The position numbers and the translations under genes are program-made. From positions 2,480,001-2,544,000 of the forward strand of contig NZ_CP027707.1 in NCBI RefSeq assembly GCF_003850345.1: 64,000 nucleotides of DNA. Reading direction: 5' to 3'. Origin of the DNA: Pseudomonas chlororaphis subsp. piscium. GTDB lineage: Bacteria; Pseudomonadota; Gammaproteobacteria; Pseudomonadales; Pseudomonadaceae. The notes beneath the pieces were generated by a model. The model was not told the DNA's origin, searched no databases, and worked only from the letters and a program-made list of their open reading frames with translations. Positions 52,545-61,605 of the stretch are shown here, in pieces. Every line of letters begins with the position of its first letter. Within the stretch, counting starts at the first letter, position 1.

Positions 52545-53444
52545 ATGGACTATCACGTGATCATCGTCGGCGGCAGCTACGCCGGTCTTTCCGCGGGGCT
52601 GCAACTGGCCCGGGCGCGCCGCCGGGTGCTGGTGATCGATGCAGCCGAGCGGCGCAACCGCTTTGCCGAAACCTCCCACGGTTTTCTCGGGCAGGACGGT
52701 CGCTCTCCCGCGGATATTGCCGACGAGGCTCGGGAACAGCTGCTGGCCTACCCGACAGTGGAGTGGCTGGCGGACACCGCGATCGACGCCGGCCAGGACG
52801 CCGAGGGTTTCTGGCTGAGCACCCGCGGTGGCCAGCGCCACAGGGCCCAGCGGCTGATCCTGGCCACCGGGGTGATCGATGAGCTGCCGGAGGTCGAAGG
52901 TCTGGCCGCGCGCTGGGGCAAAAGCGTGTTCCATTGCCCGTACTGCCACGGTTATGAGTTGGCCGGTGGGCCCATCGGCGTGCTGGCGACTTCGGAACTC
53001 TCGATGCACCAGGCGCTGATGCTGCCGGACTGGGGCCCGACCACCTTGTTCATCAATGACGCCTTTGCGCCGGACGCCGAGCAACTGGCGAGCCTTGAAC
53101 GACGTGGCGTGCGGGTGGAACGCGAGCCTGTGCGGCGCATCGCCGGCGACAAGACCGAGGTGATCCTGGCCGATGGCCGGGCGATCGCGGTCGAGGGTTT
53201 GTTTGTCGTGCCACGTACCCGCATGGCCAGCCCGCTGGCCGGGGTGCTGGGCTGTGAGTTCGAGGAGGGGCCGCTTGGCGCCTTTATCAAGACCGACGCG
53301 ACCCGCGAGACCAGCGTGCCTGGGGTATTCGCCTGTGGCGACGCCGCGGCGGCATTCAGCTCGGTGGCCATCGCCGTGGGCGACGGGGCCAAGACCGGTG
53401 CGGGTACGCATCGCTCGCTGATATTCGGCCTGGCCCCGGTGTAA
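52545..53444 (+). CDS. Thioredoxin-reductase-like FAD/NAD(P) oxidoreductase
   Basis: A 299-residue flavoprotein. FAD-binding HVIIVGGSYAGLSAGLQLAR at the N-terminus, redox disulfide CPYC at 131-134 (FHCPYCHGYEL), NAD(P)-binding region following, and the C-terminal GVFACGDAAAAFSSVAIAVG. It is shorter and simpler than TrxB and resembles the class of small oxidoreductases used with Rrf2 regulators. GGGAG about eight bases before ATG 52545 supports the start. Electron acceptor unknown. Confidence 0.86.
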   Translation: MDYHVIIVGGSYAGLSAGLQLARARRRVLVIDAAERRNRFAETSHGFLGQDGRSPADIADEAREQLLAYPTVEWLADTAIDAGQDAEGFWLSTRGGQRHRAQRLILATGVIDELPEVEGLAARWGKSVFHCPYCHGYELAGGPIGVLATSELSMHQALMLPDWGPTTLFINDAFAPDAEQLASLERRGVRVEREPVRRIAGDKTEVILADGRAIAVEGLFVVPRTRMASPLAGVLGCEFEEGPLGAFIKTDATRETSVPGVFACGDAAAAFSSVAIAVGDGAKTGAGTHRSLIFGLAPV

Positions 53445-53468
53445 AGGGCCGAGCGAGAGGCGCCGGGT

Positions 53469-54410
53469 TTACTCGACCCGGCGGAACACCAGGGCCTTCA
53501 AGCCGCTTTCGATATCGGTATCGGGAAACTCCGGTGGGTTGTCCAGGCGTTGCTCGAAGCGCAGGCCCGGGGCCTCGCGGGTGACGCCGTCGATCAGGAA
53601 GTCCGAGGCGACGGCCGGGTCGTTCATGCAGGCCAGCACGTAGCCGTCGGCGGTGAGCAGTTCCGGCAGGCGGCGCAGCACCCGGGCGTAGTCCTTGGTC
53701 AGCAGGAAGCTGCCTTTCTGGAAGGAGGGCGGGTCGATGATCACCAGGTCGTAGGGGCCGGCGTTCTTCACCTTGCTCCAGGACTTGAACAGGTCGTGGC
53801 CGAGAAAGCTCACCTGGCTCAGGTCATGGCCGTTGAGCCGGTGATTGTCGCGGCCACGGCTTAGGGCCGGGCGTGACATGTCGAGGTTGACCACATGAGT
53901 CGCGCCGCCTTCGATAGCGGCCACCGAGAAGCCGCAGGTGTAGGCGAACAGGTTCAGCACGCGCTTGCCCCGGGTATTGGCGCGCACCCAGTTGCGACCG
54001 TAGCGCATGTCGAGAAACAGGCCATTGTTCTGCTTCTTGCCCAGGTCCACCCGATACCGCAGGCCTTCCTCGACCAGGGTCCATTCATCGATAGGTTCGC
54101 CCACCAGCCAGTCCACCGGACTTTGCAGCTGATAGCGGTGTTGCAGCAGCAGGGTATGGGCGCCACAGGCCTGCCACTCCGGCGAGGTGCTGATTGCCAG
54201 CAACAGTTGCTTGAGCGCATCCAGCTGTTCCGGCTCCGGCTCCTTGAACAGCGCCACCAGCACCACGCCCTGCAGCCAGTCGACGGTCAGTTGCTCCAGC
54301 CCCGGCCAGCAACGCCCACGGCCATGGAACAGGCGCCGGGTTTCCGCGGGAGCGCAGGCCAGGGCTGTCAGCAGGTGGTGGTGGAGGATGGAGAGGGCGT
54401 CGGGGTTCAT
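53469..54410 (-). CDS. Class I SAM-dependent methyltransferase, RlmI/RlmK-like
   Basis: A 313-residue Rossmann methyltransferase. The SAM motif is VLNLFAYTCGFSVAAIEGGA, the preceding GLFLDMRYGRNWVR is typical of rRNA m5C/m7G methyltransferases of the RlmI/RlmK group, and the catalytic-type motif is IIDPPSFQKGSF. The PUA domain found in RlmI is missing; the N-terminal 110 residues are different. An RNA substrate is likely but unproven. Convergent with the flavoprotein gene. Confidence 0.8.
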   Translation of the reverse strand: MNPDALSILHHHLLTALACAPAETRRLFHGRGRCWPGLEQLTVDWLQGVVLVALFKEPEPEQLDALKQLLLAISTSPEWQACGAHTLLLQHRYQLQSPVDWLVGEPIDEWTLVEEGLRYRVDLGKKQNNGLFLDMRYGRNWVRANTRGKRVLNLFAYTCGFSVAAIEGGATHVVNLDMSRPALSRGRDNHRLNGHDLSQVSFLGHDLFKSWSKVKNAGPYDLVIIDPPSFQKGSFLLTKDYARVLRRLPELLTADGYVLACMNDPAVASDFLIDGVTREAPGLRFEQRLDNPPEFPDTDIESGLKALVFRRVE

Positions 54411-54682
54411 CGAAGGAGGGCCGGCAATAAAAGGGCGGGCATTTTAAACACAACTGACCCTGAGGACTTACAAAACCAAGGTCTAGCCGATTTTAAAGAG
54501 GTGCTACGCCTCAAAAGGTCATGGCAGGTGCTTCAGCCAAGTGCTTGTATCCACCTGGATGAGCATGCGGGGGCAGGCCTCTAAACGTCTGGGTATGGGG
54601 GGCTTGAGGTTCAGTCAGTGGCGATGTTTTTCGTCAGTTCACGAAAGCCTACTTCAACAAACCAAGGTTTGGTGTCTCTTGG

Positions 54683-55069
54683 TTACTCTGGTTGGCACTG
54701 TTTGTTCAATAAGCCAGGAAAGAGTTTTGGCGCGATTTTATTGTCAACAGCGATTGTTAAGTTGCTGGTGTTTAATTCGTTGCGGATAGTCGTGGTGCTG
54801 ATTTTTATATTGTTTATGTAGGTGGCTAGCGTCTTGCCCAGGTACTTTCGTGAGACCTGCAATAGTTGTTCGGTTGCGTCTGGCTGCAGTTTTACTTCCA
54901 GTTTGATGAGGCCAGGGTTGATGTTAGCCTCGTCTTTAACGGCTATTTTCAGCTCTTTGAAGTCGCAGGAAGAGTTGAACCTGATTTCGGCTTCCGATGT
55001 CGAGGCCATGCTTTGTGAAGCCAGGGAAAGTGTAAGTAGTAATGTCGAGATACGAACTGTCGAGAACAT
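54683..55069 (-). CDS. Small exported protein with SecD P1-head-like domain
   Basis: A 128-residue protein with a signal peptide (LLLTLSLASQSMA). The mature part contains LEVKLQPDATEQLLQVSRKY followed by LGKTLATYINNIKIS, closely like the P1 head subdomain of SecD (periplasmic part that handles exported proteins), here on its own. Two cysteines may pair (SSCDF and NKQCQ). AT-richer than its neighbours. Function unknown. Confidence 0.6.
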   Translation of the reverse strand: MFSTVRISTLLLTLSLASQSMASTSEAEIRFNSSCDFKELKIAVKDEANINPGLIKLEVKLQPDATEQLLQVSRKYLGKTLATYINNIKISTTTIRNELNTSNLTIAVDNKIAPKLFPGLLNKQCQPE

Positions 55070-55622
55070 GAATACCTCTTTTCAGTCGGAGTGATGGTAT
55101 TTGGGATTGTCGTCTGCGCAGCAGCTTACTCTAAATCATGAGTGGGTTGTCAGCCTCTGGAATAAGCAGCCGAATAAAAATGGTGTGAGCTTATTCGCCC
55201 AGGGTTGAGGCTTGGTTGCCGGAGTTTTTACGGAGTTGAGCCCAACAGGCAGGTGTCCGGTTTCCTTAGACCACTACAGATATGTTTATAGGTGTCGAGG
55301 CTTGGGAGGGAGAGTTGTTAGAGAATCGACAAAGAGCCGGCATGATGGTCCTTGAGATCCCTTCAACAAATACCGCGTGGGGAGCGCGGCAAGTCAGTGG
55401 CCTGCACCCGTGCCGATGGCCGGGTGCCATATCGAGCGGGGCTGCCGATCAGGTGTGGAGCAGGGCGATGGCAAAGGAAACCACGATCATGCAGGCGACC
55501 GCAAAATTGATATTCATGACGTACTTGTCCGAGGGTTTAAAAGTGGCGCCATTTTGCCGACATCGGGCGCAAATGAAAAATTCGCTTTCATGATTTGTAT
55601 GATCGACAGGAGTGATGACTGA
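55070..55622. other. Mostly non-coding stretch
   Basis: Between the small exported protein and the transporter remnant I see no ordinary gene. A tiny minus-strand ORF at 55449-55517 is the only candidate. The sequence is of mixed composition and next to pseudogene debris, so much of it may be degraded. Confidence 0.45.
55449..55517 (-). CDS. Possible 22-residue membrane peptide
   Basis: MNINFAVACMIVVSFAIALL plus His-Thr would be a single short transmembrane helix. The ribosome site is weak (GGAC about ten bases upstream). It resembles in style the 27-residue helix at 32635 but is much less secure. Confidence 0.3.
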   Translation of the reverse strand: MNINFAVACMIVVSFAIALLHT

Positions 55623-55748
55623 GGGCGTCGTGCCACCGGGGATATCTACTACGGGCTTTGGTACCCGATCGTTATCGCGGTGATGACGGCGATCCTGGGC
55701 ACCTTGTTCCTGCCGGAAACCAAGGACCGGGACATTCACCACACCTGA
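55623..55748 (+). pseudogene. C-terminal remnant of an MHS-family MFS transporter gene
   Basis: The frame ATGDIYYGLWYPIVIAVMTA ILGTLFLPETKD (split here only for length) to the TGA at 55746 is unmistakably the last helix and tail of a metabolite:H+ symporter of the ShiA/KgtP type. The other 400 or so residues are missing and an in-frame stop at 55620 closes the frame, so it is a deletion remnant. Confidence 0.7.
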
Positions 55749-55880
55749 AGGCGCTTACCCGTCCTCTCCCGGGGGGAGAGAACGTATTGCCAACGTCATG
55801 CCCTAAAAGCGCACCACAGGCATCCGGTCCAGGATTTTAAGTTGGTATCATTCAAGGGCTTAAAAACCGGGTAGAAGAAC

Positions 55881-56042
55881 ATGAATCGTCGTAAAAAAAT
55901 CAAGCAGCTATTAGAGGCTCACGCCAAAAAGGCCAGTGCCAAACTGGCACCGAAAAACAAGCCTAAATACATCAGCAAAGCTGACCGATTGAAGCTGGCT
56001 GCCGAGTCCAGTCCTGACTCGGTCATTTCTTCCGAGCGTTGA
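55881..56042 (+). CDS. DUF2986 small basic protein
   Basis: A 53-residue protein, MNRRKKIKQLLEAHAKKASA then KLAPKNKPKYISKADRLKL, matching the DUF2986 family, which is short, highly basic and of unknown function. It is too short for many gene finders. No strong ribosome site, but the product is clearly conserved. Possibly an RNA- or ribosome-associated protein, by charge only. Confidence 0.85.
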   Translation: MNRRKKIKQLLEAHAKKASAKLAPKNKPKYISKADRLKLAAESSPDSVISSER

Positions 56043-56122
56043 TCTACGTGGGTTAAGTGCCAGCGTTATCCGCCGTGGAGGGGCCAGTGTATTACCTGTT
56101 CCGGGTTATGCGCCCTGCGGTA

Positions 56123-56932
56123 CTAGCGACGGTTGCGATAGCGTTCGGTCAAGGACTGCACGAGGGTGACGTAGGATTGCGTCTCGGCGTAGGGAGGCAC
56201 CCCGTTGTACTCGACCACGGACGCTTCGCCGGCGTTGTAACCTGCCAACGCCAGCATCTGGTTGCCGTTGAAGCGCTTGAGCAGCCAGGCCAGGTAGCGC
56301 ACGCCGCCACGAATGTTCTGTCGTGCGTCGAACGGATCGTCCACAGCGAAGCGCTCGGCGGTGGCGGGCATCAACTGCATCAGCCCCTGGGCGCCTGCTT
56401 CGGAAATAGCGTTGGGGCGAAACGCCGATTCGGCATGTATCACTGCGCGGACCAGTGCCCTGTCGACACCATAATGATCCGAAGCGGCTTCGATCTCCCG
56501 TCGATAGGACTGAGTGTCCAGGCGCAGTGAGGCGACCTTGAAGTCCTTTGGCGCCATGCACAGATAGCAGCCCTTGATGTAATAGAGCTCAAGGACATCG
56601 ACCCGCGCGGAAATCCCGACGGGGCGCCGGCTCACATATTGACGAATACCCCTGTGAATGAAGGTGTACACCAGAATCCGCACCGCGCCTGAGTCGTTCT
56701 CTCGCACAAGTCGTGGCCGGGCCAATGCCTTGGCGCCGACACCGGTGTTCGCCATGCCATTCAGGCGAGTGCAGCGGGCGCTGGGGATGGCTTGGCTGGT
56801 GTAGCTGACGGCTCCGTCCCTGGCTTGGCACTTGAACATGGCGCTGGCGCACAGTGGAGCGACCAGCAAGGCCAGCCCGATGCCGCCAAGAAGGCTCTTG
56901 CGAGCCCATCGCCATGCTCTGGAACTCATCAC
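56123..56932 (-). CDS. Lytic transglycosylase (SLT domain)
   Basis: A 269-residue exported peptidoglycan lyase. Signal peptide to about residue 31, an N-terminal part with cysteines (AMFKCQARDG, GCYLCMAPKD), then the SLT domain with catalytic Glu168 in AVIHAESAF, the GLMQLMPATAERF motif and GYNAGEASV. It cleaves the MurNAc-GlcNAc bond forming 1,6-anhydroMurNAc. The N-terminal DUF4124-like start is common in Pseudomonas. Not part of an evident secretion cluster. Confidence 0.88.
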   Translation of the reverse strand: MMSSRAWRWARKSLLGGIGLALLVAPLCASAMFKCQARDGAVSYTSQAIPSARCTRLNGMANTGVGAKALARPRLVRENDSGAVRILVYTFIHRGIRQYVSRRPVGISARVDVLELYYIKGCYLCMAPKDFKVASLRLDTQSYRREIEAASDHYGVDRALVRAVIHAESAFRPNAISEAGAQGLMQLMPATAERFAVDDPFDARQNIRGGVRYLAWLLKRFNGNQMLALAGYNAGEASVVEYNGVPPYAETQSYVTLVQSLTERYRNRR

Positions 56933-57631
56933 ATCGCTCCGCGCTGCAGGCGCCGATTAGGCCTGGGGAAGCCTGGCCCGGGAGCTGTCTTTGGAGGGCC
57001 TACTCTGGGTGACCCGCCTTTTGTTCTGATAGTTATACCCCTTGTAACCGGCCTTGGAACTTGCGTTGACGTACGGGCTGCTCAAGCAGCCTCACAGCTC
57101 CGCCCGTCAAACTGTCCGCCTCATGTCCGCCTGGCAATGGACCCTGCAGGCAATGCTCGGTCCGTCTCCAGCGCAGTCAGTTGTTCAATGATCCGATCAC
57201 ACTCATTCTTAGAAGTCTCTCGGTCGGTGATCGAGCAGGGTTGGGCGTTAAGCCCACACTCTTATCAGCTCAAGCGAAGATGGCTCACCAGGGCTACGGT
57301 GAAGCTGCTGAAGAAGAAAACCCGCCTGGGTCCATTTGGGCATCAGTTCAAGGAGTGTCTGGCGTCGAGAGGGTGACAGCGTTACTGGGGCTCTGCGCAA
57401 TCATCAGGGTGGATGTGTTGTCAGCTTGGCCAGGCACTTCGAAAGCTTAGGCGCTTTGGCTGGCGCAGGAGGAGTCGCGGTTGCTTGTGAGTGGCAGCAA
57501 TCGACCCAGGGCCGTCGCTCGCTGCTAGCGCAAGCCAACCCTATCTGATGATTGCGCACGATCAGCTCTGCGCGAAGCAAACCTACAAAGCTTGCGACAG
57601 CGAGAGTGGCGGGGGGCAAACGGAGGGTGCG
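56933..57631. other. Gene-free stretch, about 700 bases
   Basis: Several open frames cross this region but none has a ribosome site, typical codon use or a recognisable product. I see no RNA gene or clear repeat. It may hold degraded sequence. Confidence 0.45.
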
Positions 57632-57922
57632 CTACTTGATCTGCACAATGACCGGTCCTTCCGTCACGATCGGCGGGTCGGCGTGGATATTCGAGGCATT
57701 TTTCTGAATCCAGTCGCGTGCGACTTTCAAGCTCGCATCGGTACCGGTCTTGTCCGTGCAAACCGTCACGGATGTACCGCCATCACCCGTATTCAGCAGT
57801 GTGTAGCTGATGAGGCCAGGCACCGTCCGCAGGGCCGCTTCGACGTCGGCGTTGCGCTCTTCCAGAAGCTTGAAAAGCTGCTTTGCTCCAGTACCCAGGT
57901 AGGTTCGTATAACCGCATACAT
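57632..57922 (-). CDS. Antibiotic biosynthesis monooxygenase-like (ABM fold) protein
   Basis: A 96-residue protein with the dimeric ferredoxin-like pattern of the ABM superfamily (YAVIRTYLGTGAKQLFKLLE; LRTVPGLISYTLLNTGDGG), then a C-terminal helix and strand. AAGGAG precedes the ATG. Members range from monooxygenases to haem-degrading and uncharacterised stress proteins; active-site residues are not diagnostic here. Confidence 0.72.
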   Translation of the reverse strand: MYAVIRTYLGTGAKQLFKLLEERNADVEAALRTVPGLISYTLLNTGDGGTSVTVCTDKTGTDASLKVARDWIQKNASNIHADPPIVTEGPVIVQIK

Positions 57923-58328
57923 GGTCGTCTCCTTGGGGAGTACGTCTTGATGTCAATCCAGATCCGCTGATAGCCGTTATCACTCAGGTTTCAGTCCGCC
58001 CTGATTTATTAAGCTTAGCCACGCGTCGGCGCCAGGCGAAAGGCAACGACCACTGGCCACTTTTGGCCGTTTGCGGCCCATTGGAAAAGACCAATCATCG
58101 ACCTGCCCCAGTCGTTCGCAGGGAGCGTTAACCGTTCGATGACGCGCCTGCCATGGCGCGTTTACCGGGTGTCTGGCGGTCGAGGAGGCGGACCTTTTTA
58201 CACAGTGGGCACAGGTGGTTTTCCCGCCGATTCGCCCACGTCCGGCGCCGGGCCTGTAGACTGGCGCACCAAAGCCGTTGCCCTGCGAGGCGCCGGCCAT
58301 CCTTTATCACCCCGAACAAGAGAGCCCC
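57923..58328. other. Gene-free stretch, about 400 bases
   Basis: Intergenic sequence between divergently arranged small genes. It includes the promoter of the RidA gene and a self-complementary stretch near 58135-58165. No coding region is convincing. Confidence 0.4.
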
Positions 58329-58709
58329 ATGGCCAACCACGATATCGACTTCATTCCCGATCCCGACGCGGACTCCATCTCCTCCGACGTTGCCGGTTTC
58401 GCTGGCATCCTGGTTTCCACCCAGATTCCCACCCGCGCCGACGGCAGCCTGGAACTGGGTGGCATCACCGAGCAGAGCGAGTGCACCCTGCAGGCGCTCA
58501 AGGTGGCCCTGGAAAAGGCCGGCAGCTCCATGGACCGGGTCCTGCACCTGACCATCTACCTCACAGACATGGCCGACCGCGCCGCCTTCAACCAGGTCTA
58601 CCAGCGCTTCTTCGCCAAGCCCTGGCCGGTGCGCGCCGCCGTTGGCGTGGCGTCCCTGGCGGTCGAAGGCATGCGCGTGGAAGTCACCGCGATGGCGGCC
58701 AAGGCCTGA
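58329..58709 (+). CDS. RidA-family protein
   Basis: A 126-residue Rid-superfamily protein beginning MANHDIDFIPDPDADSIS. It retains the catalytic-type Arg102 in WPVRAAVGV and the family core SMDRVLHLTIYLTDMADRAA, so deaminase activity on reactive enamines/imines is feasible. It differs clearly from the RidA-like protein at 44463, which lacks this Arg. rlhA follows 124 bases downstream. Confidence 0.86.
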   Translation: MANHDIDFIPDPDADSISSDVAGFAGILVSTQIPTRADGSLELGGITEQSECTLQALKVALEKAGSSMDRVLHLTIYLTDMADRAAFNQVYQRFFAKPWPVRAAVGVASLAVEGMRVEVTAMAAKA

Positions 58710-58833
58710 GTTCCAGCCTTTGGCCGGTGGCGCCGCTCGGCGAGTGGGCGCCATCGGGCAGTACACGGGTGCCGGTCAGGCGTTTCGCCGCTACAATGCG
58801 CGCCTCGACCGTGACAAGCCTGACTAAAAAAAT

Positions 58834-60822
58834 ATGTCCTTGCCCAAGCATCACCTGGAATTGCTCAGCCCTGCCCGCGATGTAGCCATCGCCCGCGAGG
58901 CCATCCTGCATGGCGCCGACGCCGTGTACATCGGCGGCCCGAGCTTCGGCGCGCGCCACAACGCCTGCAACGAGGTGAGTGAAATCGCCGAGCTGGTGGA
59001 GTTCGCCCGGCGCTACCACGCGCGGATTTTCACCACTATCAACACCATCCTCCACGACAACGAACTGGAGCCGGCGCGCAAGCTGATCCACCAGCTGTAC
59101 GACGCCGGCGTCGATGCGCTGATCGTCCAGGACCTGGGCGTGATGGAACTGGACATTCCGCCGATCGAGCTGCACGCCAGCACCCAGACCGACATCCGCA
59201 CCCTGGCGCGAGCCAAGTTCCTCGACCAGGCCGGCTTCTCGCAACTGGTCCTGGCCCGTGAGCTGAACCTCCAGGAAATCCGCGCCATCGCCGACGAAAC
59301 CGACGCGGCGATCGAGTTCTTCATCCACGGCGCGCTGTGCGTGGCCTTCTCCGGCCAGTGCAACATTTCCCACGCGCAGACCGGCCGCAGCGCCAACCGT
59401 GGCGACTGCTCCCAGGCCTGCCGCCTGCCGTACACCCTCAAGGACGAAAAGGGCGGGGTGATCGCCTACGAGAAGCACCTACTGTCGATGAAGGACAACA
59501 ACCAGAGCGCCAACATCCGCGCCCTGGTGGAGGCCGGCGTGCGTTCGTTCAAGATCGAAGGGCGCTACAAGGACATGGGCTATGTGAAGAACATCACCGC
59601 CTACTACCGCCAGCGCCTGGACGACGTGCTCGAAGACCGTATCGACCTGGCTCGCGCTTCCAGTGGCCGCACCGCGCACTTCTTCCTGCCCGACCCGGAA
59701 AAGACCTTCCACCGCGGCAGCACCGATTATTTCGTCACCGATCGCAAGATCGACATCGGCGCCTTCGACTCGCCGACTTTCACCGGCCTGCCGGTAGGCG
59801 TGGTGGAGAAAGTCGCCAAGCGCGACCTGCAAGTGGTAACTCACGAGCCGCTGTCCAACGGTGACGGCCTCAACGTGCTGGTCAAGCGCGAAGTGGTGGG
59901 TTTCCGCGCCAACATCGCCGAGCCCAAGGGCGAGTTCGAAGAGGATGGCGAGAAACGCTATCGCTATCGCGTCGAGCCCAACGAGATGCCGGAAGGCCTT
60001 TACAAGCTGCGGCCGAACCACCCGCTGAACCGCAACCTCGACCACAACTGGCAACAGGCGCTGCAGAAGACTTCCGCCGAACGTCGCGTGGCCCTGAGCT
60101 GGGTCGCGCGTCTGCGTGAAGAGCAGCTGGAAGTGACCGCGACCAGTGAAGAGGGGATCAGCGCCAGCGTGACCCTGAACGGCCCGTTCGGCGTCGCCAA
60201 CAAGCCGGAACAGGCGCTGGAGCAACTGCAGGACCTGCTCGGCCAGCTCGGCACCACGCAGTACCACGCCATCGACATCAAGCTCGATGCGCCGCAGGCT
60301 TACTTCATCCCCAACTCCCAGCTCAAGGCGTTGCGCCGGGAAGTGATCGAAGCCTTGACCGCAGCGCGGATCGCCGCCCACCCGCGGGGCAGCCGCAAGG
60401 CCGAGACCACGCCACCGCCGGTGTACCCGGAATCGCACCTGTCGTTCCTGGCCAACGTCTACAACCAGAAGGCCCGCGACTTCTATCACCGTCATGGCGT
60501 GAAGCTGATCGATGCTGCCTACGAGGCGCACGAAGAGGCCGGTGAAGTGCCGGTGATGATCACCAAGCACTGCCTGCGTTTCTCCTTCAACCTGTGCCCG
60601 AAACAGGCCAAGGGCGTGACCGGCGTGCGCACCAAGGTGGCCCCGATGCAGCTGATTCACGGTGACGAAGTGCTGACCCTGAAGTTCGACTGCAAGCCGT
60701 GCGAGATGCACATCATCGGCAAGATGAAAGGCCACATCCTCAACATGCCGCAACCGGGCAGCGTGGTCGGCCATATCAGCCCCGAAGACCTGCTCAAGAC
60801 CATCCCCCGCGCTCCGCACTGA
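58834..60822 (+). CDS. rlhA: U32 peptidase-family 23S rRNA hydroxylase RlhA (YdcP)
   Basis: A 662-residue U32-family protein, the length of E. coli RlhA/YdcP. Family signature segments are ELLSPARDVAIAREAILHGA at the start, FFIHGALCVAFSGQCNIS, and the Cys-rich NRGDCSQACRLPYTL. A C-terminal part contains Fe-S-type cysteines (HCLRFSFNLCP; FDCKPCEMHI). RlhA introduces 5-hydroxycytidine at C2501 of 23S rRNA, with prephenate-derived chemistry. Followed by a hairpin at 60892. Confidence 0.9.
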   Translation: MSLPKHHLELLSPARDVAIAREAILHGADAVYIGGPSFGARHNACNEVSEIAELVEFARRYHARIFTTINTILHDNELEPARKLIHQLYDAGVDALIVQDLGVMELDIPPIELHASTQTDIRTLARAKFLDQAGFSQLVLARELNLQEIRAIADETDAAIEFFIHGALCVAFSGQCNISHAQTGRSANRGDCSQACRLPYTLKDEKGGVIAYEKHLLSMKDNNQSANIRALVEAGVRSFKIEGRYKDMGYVKNITAYYRQRLDDVLEDRIDLARASSGRTAHFFLPDPEKTFHRGSTDYFVTDRKIDIGAFDSPTFTGLPVGVVEKVAKRDLQVVTHEPLSNGDGLNVLVKREVVGFRANIAEPKGEFEEDGEKRYRYRVEPNEMPEGLYKLRPNHPLNRNLDHNWQQALQKTSAERRVALSWVARLREEQLEVTATSEEGISASVTLNGPFGVANKPEQALEQLQDLLGQLGTTQYHAIDIKLDAPQAYFIPNSQLKALRREVIEALTAARIAAHPRGSRKAETTPPPVYPESHLSFLANVYNQKARDFYHRHGVKLIDAAYEAHEEAGEVPVMITKHCLRFSFNLCPKQAKGVTGVRTKVAPMQLIHGDEVLTLKFDCKPCEMHIIGKMKGHILNMPQPGSVVGHISPEDLLKTIPRAPH

Positions 60823-60891
60823 GTGAATGGGCAGGCGCGTCGCCACGGCGTCGCGCTTGCCCGCTCGGTCACACGCTGGCTGTCGCGCATC

Positions 60892-60925
60892 AACGCCATT
60901 GTCGACCTGGGTCGGCAATGGCGTT
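60892..60925. terminator. Hairpin between rlhA and the thioesterase gene
   Basis: AACGCCATTG pairs perfectly with CAATGGCGTT, with further pairing in the loop. It lies between the converging stops at 60822 and 60954, followed by CTTGT on the plus strand. Confidence 0.7.
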
Positions 60926-60953
60926 CTTGTCTCGGGTTATGTTCCGGCTGGTT

Positions 60954-61499
60954 TCAACGCGCCGCAGCTTCCTCGGCACGCAACTGAATGCTCATGTCGT
61001 CGCAGCTTTGCGACCAGTCCTTCAGCCACTGTGGCAGCTCGGGCGACAGGTCCAGGCCCAGCTCGTGGACGAACTCGCCGGGGGCGATGGTGCCTTTGGC
61101 CGAGCGGAACAGCCCGCGCATCACCACCACGCCGGTGACTCGGCCTTTGCTCACGAAGCGGTGTTCCATAAAGCTCCATTTCTCGTCCCAGCCGAGGATC
61201 CGGCTGTGGACCTCGAAGGCTTCGAACAGCTTCAGTTCACGGCGGAACTTGCCCCACACATCACCGACGATCGGCACCGCCCTGTGGCGCAGGGCCACGC
61301 GGTAGGCGCCGCTGCGCAGGACGAAGTCCATGCGCCCGAGGTCGGCCAGGGTGAAGTAGCGGCCATTGGTGACGTGTAGGTTGAGGTCGAGGTCGAGCGG
61401 CCAGACGCGCATGCGCACGACGGTGGTGGCCAGGCCTTCGACCGGCTTGCGCCACGGACGACGAAACAGCATGAGCAGCATGCGGAACCAGAGATTCAT
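60954..61499 (-). CDS. Hotdog-fold thioesterase
   Basis: A 181-residue protein of the 4HBT-like thioesterase group (FcoT/YbgC relatives): the segment VWPLDLDLNLHVTNGRYFTL has the Asp-x-x-x-His-Val-x-N pattern, with the usual Asp replaced within the motif DLNLHVTNG. It should hydrolyse acyl-CoA or acyl-ACP. N-terminus has a hydrophobic/basic segment (MNLWFRMLLMLFRRPWRKP) that may be a membrane anchor. Divergent from the GlxA-type regulator. Confidence 0.82.
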   Translation of the reverse strand: MNLWFRMLLMLFRRPWRKPVEGLATTVVRMRVWPLDLDLNLHVTNGRYFTLADLGRMDFVLRSGAYRVALRHRAVPIVGDVWGKFRRELKLFEAFEVHSRILGWDEKWSFMEHRFVSKGRVTGVVVMRGLFRSAKGTIAPGEFVHELGLDLSPELPQWLKDWSQSCDDMSIQLRAEEAAAR

Positions 61500-61605
61500 G
61501 AATACACCGATGATTGAAAGGATGGCCGCACTTTAGGGGAGGGGAATCGGCTAAGGTAGGTGCGCAAATGACTTTTTTCATGCGAAAAGCGCAACGGAAT
61601 CCACT

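Noticed and set aside
57181..57450. 89-codon open frame after the transglycosylase
   Set aside because: No ribosome site, atypical codon use and no recognisable product.
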